Shown: in pieces, positions 47,471 to 58,666 of the stretch
How the letters are laid out: each line of letters opens with the position of its first letter
Numbering within the stretch: the stretch's first letter is position 1
Assembly (NCBI RefSeq): GCF_004798865.1
Contig: NW_025335268.1
Coordinates: forward strand, 54,119,922-54,183,921
DNA from: Varanus komodoensis
Taxonomy: Eukaryota; Chordata; Lepidosauria; Squamata; Varanidae
DNA: 64,000 bases
Reading direction: 5' to 3'
Notes under the pieces: model-generated
Databases searched by the model: none
The model's input: the letters and a program-made list of their open reading frames with translations, nothing else
Told to the model about the DNA's origin: nothing
Position numbers and translations under genes: made by a program

Positions 47471-50400
47471 GTGTATAGGACATTACCTAATTAACTATTG
47501 GCTTCAAGATTTATTTCTTGTAACTATTTTTAACACACTCATTTGGGTGTGCATGGAAACTTTAAAAGGCAAACACTTTCCCTCTTTAATTTATTTTAAT
47601 GCAACTTTAAAATCTAACTATGAATTTAGCTTCAGAATGTAGGGGTCCTATTAAATTAATTAAATTAAAGGTGATTCTGTGTCATTTATTTAGAACTTTA
47701 ATTACAAATTCCTGTCTTCCAGGTGCCTATGTTAACTGTTAACTATGCTACCATGTTTGCTCCTTGCCTTCTTTTGGGGAGGTCTGGGCCAGCATCCTCA
47801 TTAGAATTTTCTTTCAAACCAGTTACAGCTTGTAAAGTGTATCTCAGCTGTTGAACTGTTGTCACTAACTAGCCTTGTATTTCTTTCTCTTTGCCTTTTA
47901 TTTAACATTAGGAATTACTGAAGCCCTGTGCCTATATTATCAAAATGAGTGTAAAGACATAAAGCATGTATGGCTTTCTATGGGAACAGATCACTTCCAT
48001 TGTTCTTTTGGAGATAAAGGCTGGGGTTGTGGTTATAGGAACTTTCAAATGATGTTCTCTTCTCTCTTGAGAAACAGCACCTATAAAGACACCCTGAAAG
48101 GTATGTAGTCAGGCACAGAATTCTATTGCTGGGACCATGTCTTCATAATGTGGATTAAAATTCAAATAGGTGCATAGTGTGCAAGACTTTTTCATAGAGT
48201 AGAAGATGATGTTGAGTTTAACAGACCATCATTGTTTAAAATTCATATGAATTTGATGGACAGATTTTAAGGTAACAGCTGAACTGTGATGTAGTCATTA
48301 TCACTGCTTCAAGCGTTTGCTTCAAAATCACTGTGAACACAATGGTGCTACCTTCTGTTGAGGTGGCAAATGTGTGTCCCTCCCATGTCTCACTCGTGAT
48401 AGGATGCTCCCCAACAGAAAAAGGTGTCTATGTATAGGAGACTAGCATGTTGCCGGGGAAAGTGAACCATAGTCTCTTTTTCCACAACCTTGTTTTCAGC
48501 ATTTTGGAAATGTATTTGTATGGAGGAGCAATCAGTTGTGAGTCTCTGTAGGTTTGCCACCTCAATAAGAACTTGGTCTGAATTGTAATAGTGGTACATC
48601 TAATCCCATCTGATTAGCAACAACTGTCCAGTTGCATTAATCTAGTACTACAAGTCACTGTTATTGCCCCTGCAATGGGGTGGGGAGAATAGTGGCTTTT
48701 TAGTGGGACCATGGCTCATTTAAGAATTGATCCAGGTATTTAACTGGTCCATACTCTCTATCACTAAGAGATTCCAGAAGCTGTCAAGGTTATTCTGGTT
48801 ATGTATACTTGGAAATATAAGTACAGCTTCTCATTTGTTTGAAGCTGCAGTCTGAACCCCAATACCTGGCAGCAAGTTTCATGACACTTAGTGGGATGTA
48901 TTTCTGAGTAGCCATGCATTGGATTCCACTGTGAATTCAGCATTCTTCAGTATTTCTGGGATGGGCGGTCTTCCTGCTCCTGGAAAGTGCCGCTTGTAGG
49001 TTGACAAGAAATTCTTCCAGCCTGAACAGTATGCAAGTAGGAGCATTCCCTCAGCTTAGTCTAACTAAGCAAAAAGTGGGCTTCTGGCTTGGCCTGTGTC
49101 CAAAGTTTGTGACACCATTTATATTTTGCTTCAGCAGCTTGCACATTCTGTGGGGGAGAGGTACCCTTTGGGCAGGGACTTGGACTGAACTTGATTTGTA
49201 GCCTGACCTCAAAGCCTGGAGAGCATGTCTGAAGAATGAGACAGGCCTCCTTTTCTGACACAGCTTCCCCTGTTTGTTCCTCTCCCCCTCCCATGAAGAA
49301 TGGAGAAAAGGCCAGTGTGGAAGCAAAAGGCTTCTGCTGTACATCAAACCTCACCTCTTCACCTTTTGGCTGGAAATGGGGCATCTACTTAGACACAGCC
49401 AATTTGCATGTCCCTCGGTCATAATCCATGACACCCCACAGTGCCTTACACAGGCATATGCCCATCTGAGTGTTGCAGAGGAGGGAAGCACTGTGCTGAA
49501 TCACAGGTAGCACTCCACCTGACTTGCAGTTTCATAAGTTACATGCAACAGCAGCAACTGCCTTTATTTGATCTGTGAGTAGAGCAAACTGCTTCTAATG
49601 GCTATGCCTTGACTAATTTCTCTAAAGCCAGTTGTAATGCAAGAATTTAGGTATTTGTCCCTAACAGTAGAAGATTGGCTTAGTATTCTGGCAATTGCTG
49701 GACTTCAGGGGCAAGGTGCTTCAAGGGAAATCAACTGTCAGGTTTATGGGTTCCATAAGTAAGCTATACCCTATCTTTTGAGAAACTTCTGGATTAATCC
49801 TTTTATGAGAGATTAGTCACTGCAGAGCATTTCATCCTGGGGTGACAGTGGTGGTGCCAGGATTCAGATTTGGTGGCAGCTGTTGATCCTTCAAAAGTGG
49901 TCTGCACAATGTTTCAAATAGGGTTGTCAGCTACCACTTTTCAGCCCTGAGGATCTTTCTGACCATTCTTGTAGAGTTTATGGCACCCCTCAGCCTGCAA
50001 GAGCCGGTGTTTCCTTTCCCAAAGAATATCCTCAAGTCTTGTCAGGCTGAGTCTAGATGCTGAGGACAAACCTTTGTTGGCAACCCCATCTGTCACCCAA
50101 ATGGACATACCGCCCAAAGTAAAGGTTGCCCCGCTCTGGCATCCCTGAAATCAGGCATATACAGTAAGGTCAAATATTCTTTCTCAAATCTTCCCCTTGA
50201 ATTTTGCCATCTGTCTTTCAAATGAACATTTTATACTAAGATGTTGGATTTTTTTCCTGATAGCTTTTGCTTTTGATATGTCATTTTTAGATAATTCATC
50301 AATTCCTTGTATTCCAAAAATTCAGTCATTAATTGAAGAAGCCTGGAAAGAAGGTTTTGATCCCCAGGGAGCTTCTCATTTCAGCAGCAGATTACAGGGT

Positions 50401-53400
50401 ACTAAGGCATGGATTGGAGCATGTGAAATTTATTCACTCTTAACTTCTCTCAGGATAAAGTAAGTGTTGCCGGTCAAAGGAAATGAACCTAGCTTTGAGC
50501 TAATACTAACTCATGACTCCAGTTCTGTGGATGATTTTATGTGTGCTTCTGCGGACATCCCAGCTACAGGCACAAGGCAGCAGAGCCAGCTCATACTGCC
50601 TGCCACTACCAGGAGCCTCCCCGCTTTTACCGCTAAATGGACACAGTCTAGGCTTTGGTGAAAACAGGGTAAGAGATGTATTAGGGATTCAGGAAAACAT
50701 GCAGAATGGGAAAAGGATTGGTCAGATTCAGAACAGAAAGCACTGTTTATGATTTAAAGTGGCAGCTCAGTGGCATATGACAAATAAGATAGAAAATCCA
50801 CTAGCGCAGCCCCGTGCTAACCTGCCTGCATGGTTTTTTGAAGACCCATTGTCTCTGTGGTGGCGTCTCCACCTTTGGGAAACCCTCACCCTAGCACCTG
50901 TTCCAGCAAAAAACCTTTATGCATTCTCCTCTGGTGCCTACATCAAGCTCTCCTACTTCCTGGACAAGTTGCTCTTAATACCAATAGCAAGAGAGAAAGA
51001 CCCCTAACTCCCTTTCCCAGTGCAGTATGTCACCTTAGGTCCCTGCTTGCTGTGCCTTGGTGGAGACTCTGGAAGGAACTTTCCTTTTTGGGGGGCAGGG
51101 AGGGGGGGCAGTCTCTGCTGACTGTCCAACAATTCCTCATCCCCAGCTCTGAGATGGAATCTAGAAGCTTCCCCATTGTTGAGGCACCTGGACAGTATTA
51201 GTCAGTAGGTTTGCTAAGTGGAGGTGCTTGGCATTGAGGTGATCTCAGCCAGGACCAATGCACTGCTGTGCCAGAATCCAGGTGCTTTGGCCTTTAGTTT
51301 AACAGAAAGCTGCAACAAATTGCAGGAATTCTTAATATTTCTGCTTCAGTTCTTGCATTAGGGGATGCTAACTTCATGTAATAAGAGAAATATTTTTGTA
51401 ACCACACACTAACAAATTTTGTGGTATAGTAACATCTAATGGCCAATAAACTAGTTAAACATGCCAGGTGGCATCTTTTGTTTAAGATTATAGGGGCTTA
51501 GTTTAAACTCTCTTACAGGTGTCAAATCATTGACTTTCATCAGCCAACTGGCCCTTCAGGAACCCACCCTCGCTTGTTTGAGTGGATACTGAACTATTAT
51601 TCTTCAGACAAGGAAAACAATGCTAAAGTTAATTGTACCTCCAAGCCACCAGTCTACCTGCAGCACCAAGGTCAGTACAGCCTTGTATTTTCTTGCTCTT
51701 TTATAATACATTCCTAATAAAATCTGCATGCATGTTCTTATTCATCTTTTTTCTCCACTATGTCCTAAAAATCATATTTCATCTTGGTATAAGATAGGAA
51801 TTTCTAATTCTCAGATCTGGTTTTAGATCTCATTGCTTTGATACCTGTGATTTTCAAAAGAGCTGTCACATCAGCTTCCATACTTGAGTAGGAGCTAGCG
51901 TATATGTGGTTTGAGCTGTAGTAAACTGAAATTCCCTGTGGCCACTCCAGGAGTTCTGACCTGCTGAAACAAACCTGATCTGTCCTGATGTTTCATCTCT
52001 GAACAGAACCAGTAAGCCATTTTGCTTTAGGCGTGGTTGATACCCTGGATTTCTGCCATGCTTGTGCTTTGCCTATAGGCTCTTTGGGGTGGAGGTTGTA
52101 AAAGAATGTTCTTCTTAACACTGCTCCTATAATAACAGCCAATTACTTGTTTGTGTTTTCCTCAATAAGTCCATGTTCTGCTTTGCTTCTATATGTTCTT
52201 GTATATTATGCATTGCCCTGAGAACTGTAGGATACTTTTAGGCAAGATAAATTTTGCAAAAGCTTTACATGTTTTTGCTCCTCCATTTTGAGTGGGAAGT
52301 GATGAGAGGGGATTTATGCAAACTTGATGTGAAGAGGGTAATACATAATCCTTTCTCTGCTACGAAATGTTGTAGGCCAAAACTAGTACAGAGAGAGAAG
52401 TAGGCAGGGAGGAACTGCTGGAGGAGCTGCCTGAAGATGTTCTGAGCTCAATGTGGATCCTGAAATAATATTACAGGTCAATGTAGGTTATAAGGATTTG
52501 TAAATCAACATTCCACTGCTTGTCTGTCAGCTTTACCTAGAAGCGTAAGTTCAGTGTCAAGCTGAGCAAGATTTCTTCATGCCTGATCCCAGTCTTTCTG
52601 TGGTAGCACCCCATATATGAAACTGCCTGGTTCAAGAGCATAACCTCTTGTCCATGTTCCAGTAATGTCTGAAGTAGAGTTGGGGCAATTCCTATTGGAA
52701 TCCTTCAATTTTGGTTCTTATGCTGTTTTAATTTGACCCAGTTTGCAAAATCAGAGTGGTTAATAAGCCACAGTGGGTGGGTTCACATGTCATGACAAGC
52801 AAGTTTGGATGATTACCACAGTCTGTGTTTTTATTAACTAGTCAACAGACAATCAAGTGGTTTCTTGGTTATCATGGCTTCCTTCCTCCCTTTCCTGCTG
52901 TTGGCACATTTCCCATCAGCCATCACACCTGTAATTCAATCCCAAAATGCATAGCTCCTATGCTACCTGGATCTTCCTGCTTGGTCCCCAAAGTTCCCAG
53001 GATATATCCCCTGTCCTCTGCCCTCCTTCCCACCAGCCCCATGTCTTCATCCAACTATATCTTTTAACAATTTTTTACCCATAGAAACCACCTTTTTTCC
53101 TACTGTAATTTACTCCAAGTGTCTTTTCTCGCACACCTTGCTATCCTCTCCCCTTCCCTCCCTCACTGAAGACCTACTAAGGCTCAACTTTGTGCAGGAA
53201 CCAGCAACGCACCAATCAGGTGTGTGTCTCCCCCCACACCACTGCCATGTTTCTGTTACCATAGAGAACATGTGGTGGGGCTTTACTTTTCCCTCCTTCT
53301 CCTCAACCTTGTAGCCATCTCGCCAGTGCTGTAGCCAGCCATCTCTTCTTTCCTGTGCCGTCACCTGACACATTGTCTTCACCCACCTTAATGATCAGAC

Positions 53401-55235
53401 AGAGGCTTGTCTTTCTGTCAGCTCCACATCACCCCATGCCTTCAGTCATCCCATGCACTCCCTCATATTATTGCCTCTGTTTCAGAATGTTTTAGGAAGC
53501 ACTCATTCTCAGAGACAATATCCTCTAGAATTCATCCATGCTGGTTCAAATTCACTTGCCTGCCTGTCTGCCTTCCTCTTGTTCTTTCTCTCAGCTAGGT
53601 CTCAGGCACCAAAAATGCCCTGGCTTCCCATTATTTCTCCCCCATTTCTTTCTGGTCTTGTTGAAATGGAAATCATTCCCCCACTCCTCCTTGCTAGTTT
53701 GTGTGTCTTCTCCATCAATTTCATGTCCCTCATCCTGCAGCACCCAAATCCTACATTCCAGTTACTCTTACTTTTCTGCTGATGTGTCCCATTGGATGAG
53801 CTTGAAGTCCAGTCTCCTTTCCCATCCCTTCCCAAGAAGTACATCTGCCAAACAGCTGTATGTTGGAACCCCTTCTCATTCTTATTCTACACTGTTATGG
53901 GATCATTTCAACAATCCCCATTGAAATACACTGTAGTTTTTAATGTGGACAAATCTTACTAACCCCAAACTAAATCCTTTTAATAAGAAACATTCATCTA
54001 TAATAAGACATTTTTTTATTTCACAGCATAAGAATGTTTGCTTTCTTAAAGATTCTTCACATGGAAACTACAGGTTATCTCAAGATTAAGCATTAAAATC
54101 TGCGGGTGTGTAAACTTTGATGCCCAGAAGCTGTGCCCATAATTTGTTTCTCCACCCTCAGTTATAGTATTTCCCCCCATGCTAGCATGTATCCAAATAC
54201 TTAAGAATGAAAATACAAGGCATGACAACTCAGACTGGCATCTGTGAAAACTGCAGGAGGCAGCTAGCAGTGCAGAGACCAGTAAATTCCAAGGTTACTC
54301 TTTTGGGCAATACAGCACAATTCTTTGCAGCTAAAAAACAGGTAGAAATGTGGACAGAAACAGAAGATCGAGGGGCATGGGAAGAACAGCATGCAGGAGC
54401 AAAGTGAGCAATAACTCGTTTGTTACTGTACTGACAAGGGTAGTAGAGGTTGGATGGCTGGAGAGGCTCTTAAGAGTGGCTGCTATTTCCATGGAACACT
54501 TGGGGAATTTATATACCATGACCATCAAAACCACGATTCTGTGTTTGGACATTGGTGTGGCATTTTCATTAACTATAATATTTCTGGTCTGTTTTTGGTA
54601 AGCATTTTGAGAATCATGGCGAAGAAATTGCCAGACTGAAATTGCATTATAAATGTATCTCTAAAGAATACAAGTGTTTGTTTACATACTTATATTGCAA
54701 TTCTGCATGATAAATGTGACCAATATATTTAAATGAGATGCAGTTGTGTACAGTGGCGTAGGATTTCATGAAGCAGTTTGTATTGCATATGCATCAAGCA
54801 GAAAAATACTTCCTTAAACATAATTTCTGATTGTTTTTGGGTATGCCTAAAATTAGGACATAGCCGTACTATTATTGGAATAGAAGAGAGGAAGAACAGG
54901 TCGATGTGCCTACTGATACTTGATCCAGGCTGCCCCACACAAGACATGCAAAAGCTCTTAAAAGGGATCGATGGGAACAATCTCAGGCTGCTTCGAAGAT
55001 TTATAGGCAGCTTAAAACATAAACAGTATCAAATAGTGGCCATAGATGGTGTGCTGTCCATGGAGGAAAAAGCTGTAAGTATTTCAGGAGAGTTCATCTG
55101 ATTAAGTATTTTATCAGGCTAGTATGATGTAAATAAAAATAATAATGCTGCATCCTAATTCTGAACCATTCCTCTTGTGTTTCTAAGGCTCGTAGGCAGG
55201 CTTCTCAGCTCTTTACGGCTCAAAGGATTCCTTGA
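38981..55235 (+). CDS. ZUP1: ZUP1 (ZUFSP), K63-ubiquitin deubiquitinase, short N terminus
   Basis: Exons: 38981-39092 (inferred), 41907-42017, 43343-43452, 46571-46739, 47912-48100, 50291-50459, 51519-51670, 54857-55074, 55188-55235. All phases close to about 425 residues; human ZUP1 has 578. In order: a proline-rich 37-residue start, one C2H2 zinc finger ([10 protein letters not shown]...EHVELH) matching human finger 4, the MIU helix ([16 protein letters not shown]), the ZHA helices ([14 protein letters not shown]), then the papain-like domain. Catalytic residues are all present: Cys in [11 protein letters not shown], His in [11 protein letters not shown], Asp in LLILDPGCP (human C360, H491, D512). 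It ends [15 protein letters not shown]. The family cleaves long K63 ubiquitin chains at DNA damage sites with RPA. Odd: the human exon for fingers 1-3 was not found in 39093-41906. The last eight exons are certain; the first is inferred from its donor, matching phase and GC-rich setting. Confidence 0.88.
39093..41906 (+). other. ZUP1: ZUP1 first intron; no zinc-finger exon found
   Basis: The interval runs from the donor gtgagt (39093) to the acceptor atgcag (ending 41906). Its centre is an inverted L2 LINE (40041-41270). On both sides I looked for the MLSCNICGE / CPFCKLSG / ECPFC blocks that open vertebrate ZUP1 and found none. Confidence 0.6.
40041..41270 (-). mobile_element. L2-clade LINE, 5'-truncated, with reverse transcriptase end
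   Basis: A minus-strand open frame of about 308 codons (41110-40184) covers the end of a reverse transcriptase and its C-terminal extension: [26 protein letters not shown] with the catalytic [50 protein letters not shown] and [17 protein letters not shown]. This order is that of L2 elements, not CR1. Upstream sequence to about 41270 ([29 protein letters not shown]) belongs to it, with one in-frame stop just before HGVPQG. The 3' end has the family stem-loop (40069-40099, one mismatch) and an ATTT-rich tail on the plus strand. An 11-bp inverted repeat (40220-40230 / 40248-40258) lies within the last codons. It is fairly young and sits in ZUP1 intron 1. Confidence 0.88.
43085..43160 (+). repeat. 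L2-type 3' tail, solo
   Basis: 'gttgtgaagtggctattggg' followed by 'tggtataaaaagatgtaata' and AATAAAT matches the tail of the 5S-headed SINE and L2 family. The body is missing. It lies in ZUP1 intron 2. Confidence 0.5.
43697..43772. repeat. 38-bp tandem duplication
   Basis: The block with tctgaaatgaatttgtttac starting at 43701 repeats at 43739 without a visible change; unit length is 38 bp. It lies in ZUP1 intron 3. Confidence 0.8.
44785..45800 (-). mobile_element. Older L2-clade LINE copy
   Basis: The block follows the L2 copy at 40041-41270 segment by segment on the same strand: an ATTT-rich end, the aaaaagtttctacctggtgc region, 'ggtcccaagccatatagggt', 'agtgcattacagtaatccag', 'catccagcccattacca', and 'gaggtagagctgggtgtcat'. 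It has no long open frame and is clearly more diverged, so the same family was active at different times. It lies in ZUP1 intron 3. Confidence 0.8.
47423..47467. repeat. (TA)n microsatellite
   Basis: About 22 uninterrupted TA units in ZUP1 intron 4. Confidence 0.95.
48101..50290 (+). other. ZUP1: ZUP1 intron 5
   Basis: The interval between gtatgt (48101) and the acceptor ending at 50290 holds a short decayed palindromic repeat near 48880-48940 and otherwise unrecognised sequence. Short open frames around 49001-49510 have no familiar protein content. Confidence 0.6.
51671..54856 (+). other. ZUP1: ZUP1 intron 7
   Basis: This is a large intron between gtcagt (51671) and the acceptor ending at 54856. 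The part 52780-54000 is unusually C/T-rich on the plus strand, with overlapping frames but no recognised protein; it may be an unclassified repeat. I see no additional exon. Confidence 0.55.
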
Positions 55236-55340
55236 AATAAGGAATCCTGAAGAATACCAGAAGCATCCCATGCAGTGTTTTCTGGCTGATGTGTTCATGC
55301 AGACTCTTGAATGATGTACATATCTTTTTAAGCATTTCTG

Positions 55341-55346
55341 AATAAA
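55341..55346 (+). terminator. ZUP1: Candidate ZUP1 polyadenylation signal
   Basis: AATAAA lies 106 bp past the ZUP1 stop codon and is followed within about 35 bp by TG-rich sequence (gtgtatgtgatt). It gives a short, plausible 3' UTR. Confidence 0.6.
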
Positions 55347-56509
55347 TGTTGGAAAAATTGGAAGTGTATGTGATTTCTCTGTGGCTCCATATTATGAAAA
55401 GGCACATCATATTCTAAATCGCATCATTACAGCAGAGCTTACTTGAAAAGTTATGCTACATGAAAACTATAGTACTGAACTGATCTCTGCTGCTTTCAGT
55501 GTTTCAGAAAAACACTGTTTACGCTAAAAGGGTTGGTGATCACTAATGGAACAATCTGATACTAGTTATTAGCCAATAGGTGTCTGCACCACTTGAGCAA
55601 CATAGGAAAAGGTTTTGTCTGCTGTATCAGTTCTGTGAAGGCTTGATGCTAATGAGGGGAACAGCAAAACAGTCAGGGTATGAATTTGACTACTGTGTCT
55701 GAGAACTGTTAGATTATTAGAAAACTTACGCAGAAGTACTCTCGGGGAAATTACTTGATGGACGCTACTTGTGTTTTAGTTTGAAATGGTCAGCTGGGCT
55801 GTATACACCAGCTAAGGAGTACAACTTAAATATTGCATACATAGGATGCCAGAATGGCTCACCTTACCTGTAATGATGGAGTGTTGCATGCTGGAGAGTT
55901 TGAAGTAAGTGTGGTAGTATTTCCAGACTACTGCTTAAGCTTTGTTTCTGTGTAGTTTAAGGTAAAAAAAACCCCTCAGGAATATGTCTATTGCTTTGTT
56001 CAGCTGTAATAAAAACCTACTTAAAGGGATTCAGTACTTAATAATACTTCAATACAATAAGTAATACTTTCTCAAAATGGTCTGTGTGTTACACATCTGC
56101 ACCTTTCTGATGACATTACTTGAAGCATTTTTCAAACCCGGGCCTCTTGTTTAAATAACAGTTACTATATACACTAAATTTACTGTTTGAACTCCACAGA
56201 AATGTCCTGTTTTGTGGCTCAGCCTCTCTATCTTGCCATCTCTTCAAGGTTTCAGCAGTGACTTGGCAATGCTTCAAGACTCAGAGCTGGGCCAAGTTTC
56301 TTCCCTCCCACACCAACTCTTTGTCTCATTGTCTTAAGACACCTACAGATAAACTTCCAAAGGGCTGCTGAAACTAGACCTGTGCATTACACAAGAACTC
56401 GTTATACTGCTTGCTAGCTATCATCATATCACTGTCACATTGATTTGTAATGCTGGACCTTGGAGTGTATTTGGCAAGACTTCTTTTCAGGGTGTGTAAG
56501 GCATTGTGG

Positions 56510-56840
56510 GGGAACTGCACATGGAGCAGTGGTTTAAACGGCTGTGCTGCTGGGCTGGTTGATCAAAAGGTTGCCAATTCGAATCTGCACAATGGAGTGA
56601 GTTCCCGTTGCTCCGTCCCAGCTCCTGCCAACTTTGTAGTTCGAAAGCATGCAAATGCAAGTAGATAAAAAGGTACCACTTTGGTGGGCAGGTAACAGCG
56701 TTCCATGCACTTTGGTGTTTAGTCACGCTGGCCACATGACCACGGAGACTGTCTGCAGACAAATGCTGGCTCCCTCGGCTAGGAAACGGTGGAGTCAGGC
56801 ATGACCGGACGTAACGTCAAGGGGAAACCTTTACCTTTTT
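56510..56840 (+). mobile_element. Sauria-type SINE with 13-bp target-site duplication
   Basis: A tRNA-like head (agcagtggtttaaacggctg ... ttgccaattcgaatctgcac) is followed by the family body: 'agctcctgccaactttgtag', 'ttcgaaagcatgcaaatg', 'ggtgggcaggtaacagcgtt', 'cacgctggccacatgaccac'. The 3' end reads 'gtcaaggggaaacctttacc'. The 13-base repeat taaggcattgtgg occurs exactly at 56497-56509 and 56841-56853. Sauria SINEs are known from squamates and move with BovB-type machinery, so this is among the best clues to the host group. Confidence 0.9.
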
Positions 56841-57934
56841 TAAGGCATTGTGGAGTACCTTCCAACTACATCAAAGGTCGCTGTACTGTACATCTTGTAC
56901 AGTAGGCAATGGGAAGAGTTTTGTGTCAGCCTTCTTTTTGAGAAAAATTTGGTGGGAGTGGTAGCTGTCTTCCAAACACCTCTTGCACATAGTCATTTGC
57001 TTCATTCATGATAGCCTGGAATGATAGCCTAACATCCCTGCCCAGACTGGCTAAGCAAGAGGGGGCCAGAAAGGAGGTACAATAGCTCTGTTTATCAATT
57101 CTCTAGTATGGCTTGAAAGCAACCTCACATGCAGTTGTATGTAGTCTAATTGTCTTAACTAGTAGCACCACATCACAAAGATCTTAAAGTCAAAAGATAC
57201 CATGAACTATCTCAACAAAAAGAGAAAACCCAAGCAGCTGTGTTTTATCTGCCAGCTAATGAAGACCATGCAGTGTTCAGAAGTAGCTCAGATACTAGAT
57301 TAGGTGGTGCTGGCTTGCAAATGCATCAGGAGCCCTAAGAGGGGCAAAAGCAGCTAGGGGGAAGAAGAAAAGTAGGCAGGAAAGGGGTTTAGCATCCCTT
57401 CCCTGTTCGCAAAATCACCTTTCCATGACCTTTGGGAGTTATACATGCAATGTGAGATTTATTACTGCCTGCCTCTAAACCCAAGTGAAAGTTCCACTCC
57501 TGGGGAGGTTTACCCAACCAATTCACCTCCCTGTCTTCATTTTTAGTATTTGCTTATCTCTGCACTTTTTATCACTAGTATTTTATCACTTCCACTGTCA
57601 CTTTGACCTGAACTGATTTGCTGAGACAGAAAAAAATGGTCTTTAACCTGCTTACAAAATCACTTTAAGAAATTCAAGAGCTGTCCTGTGTTGGATGGCT
57701 GAAGGGTATAGATGCTAATGACCTTTGTCTGTTGCAAGGCTTCTCTCTCAAAAAGCTTAGATTTGTCTTCCAAGTAAGTTTATTTTTCACACACTTTTAA
57801 AATGGAGCTCAAAAGCTATTGAGGTAATTGGCTTTTCAATCCACACATGTATTACAGCAGAACAATACCTATTAAATATGGTTATATAACCTCCAGCAGT
57901 ATGTCTCTGTTCCAGTTTCTGACTAATACAAGTG

Positions 57935-58055
57935 GGGGGATGAAATTTCATCCATGTCCTATTTGTGACATCTCACTGGGGCATCTTCTTGGCTATTAGG
58001 TGAACAATGCTGAATAAATTGGACTTTTGCCCTAATTTAGCAGAGCTCTTACGTA
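57935..58055 (+). repeat. Unclassified interspersed repeat, copy 3
   Basis: It keeps 'gcatcttcttggctatta' and 'gacttttgccctaatttagc' then 'agagctctta', in the order seen at 2455-2585 and 33700-33805. Confidence 0.4.
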
Positions 58056-58085
58056 TTTAGACCATATGATGTAAAACATCAAGTG

Positions 58086-58131
58086 ACCGCCGAGAAAGCA
58101 TTGTTGACCAAGATGTCCAAGCGGCCACCTG
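58086..58131 (-). pseudogene. Solitary 46-bp DHRS1-like fragment
   Basis: The block matches 59367-59412 of the nearby DHRS1-type gene at nearly every base. The three clear differences are CpG-to-TpG/CpA type changes. On the minus strand it covers the LDVLVNNAFSA region around the SDR NNA motif. The flanks on both sides do not resemble DHRS1. It is probably a remnant of a small duplication or a templated insertion; its origin is unclear. Confidence 0.65.
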
Positions 58132-58540
58132 TGTTTTTCTACAGACCAGAAATCCACTTCCCTTGTTGCTCTGGCCTGATATTCTAGCATTTGAAAAATG
58201 CTTCTTGACAAACATGCAGTGATACCAACTGGCCCTGGCCAGGCATTTTAAAATAAAATAGTGTTCATCAAAGACAAGAAACAGGCAAAATCTTTCCAGG
58301 TACTAGAAATCCTGTCAAAGCAAATATTTAATAGTTGAGTAATTCCAACTGGTGGTCACATCTGAAATACATGATATGCCCTAGGATTTGAGCTAACAAT
58401 TGAACAAAGGAAACTTGAAGAAGCTACTGCACAAAGAGGATCTATTGCTGAAGCGAATCATCCTTGCAATAAACCTTTACTTTCAGAAGAACAAATCCAA
58501 AACATTTCTGCTTTCAAACTTGGAATCTCCTTCACAGCAC

Positions 58541-58541
<1 letters not shown>

Positions 58542-58570
<29 letters not shown>
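58542..58570. repeat. (TG)n microsatellite
   Basis: About 14 TG units lie roughly 100 bp beyond the stop codon of the DHRS1-type gene. Confidence 0.95.
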
Positions 58571-58573
<3 letters not shown>

Positions 58574-58666
58574 TAAGCTAATCTACCAAGCAGGAAAATG
58601 GCAAAATAGAATTTTGAATGATCAGAAAATTTCAGTATAACATCAACAGAATTTGGTATGTCAATA

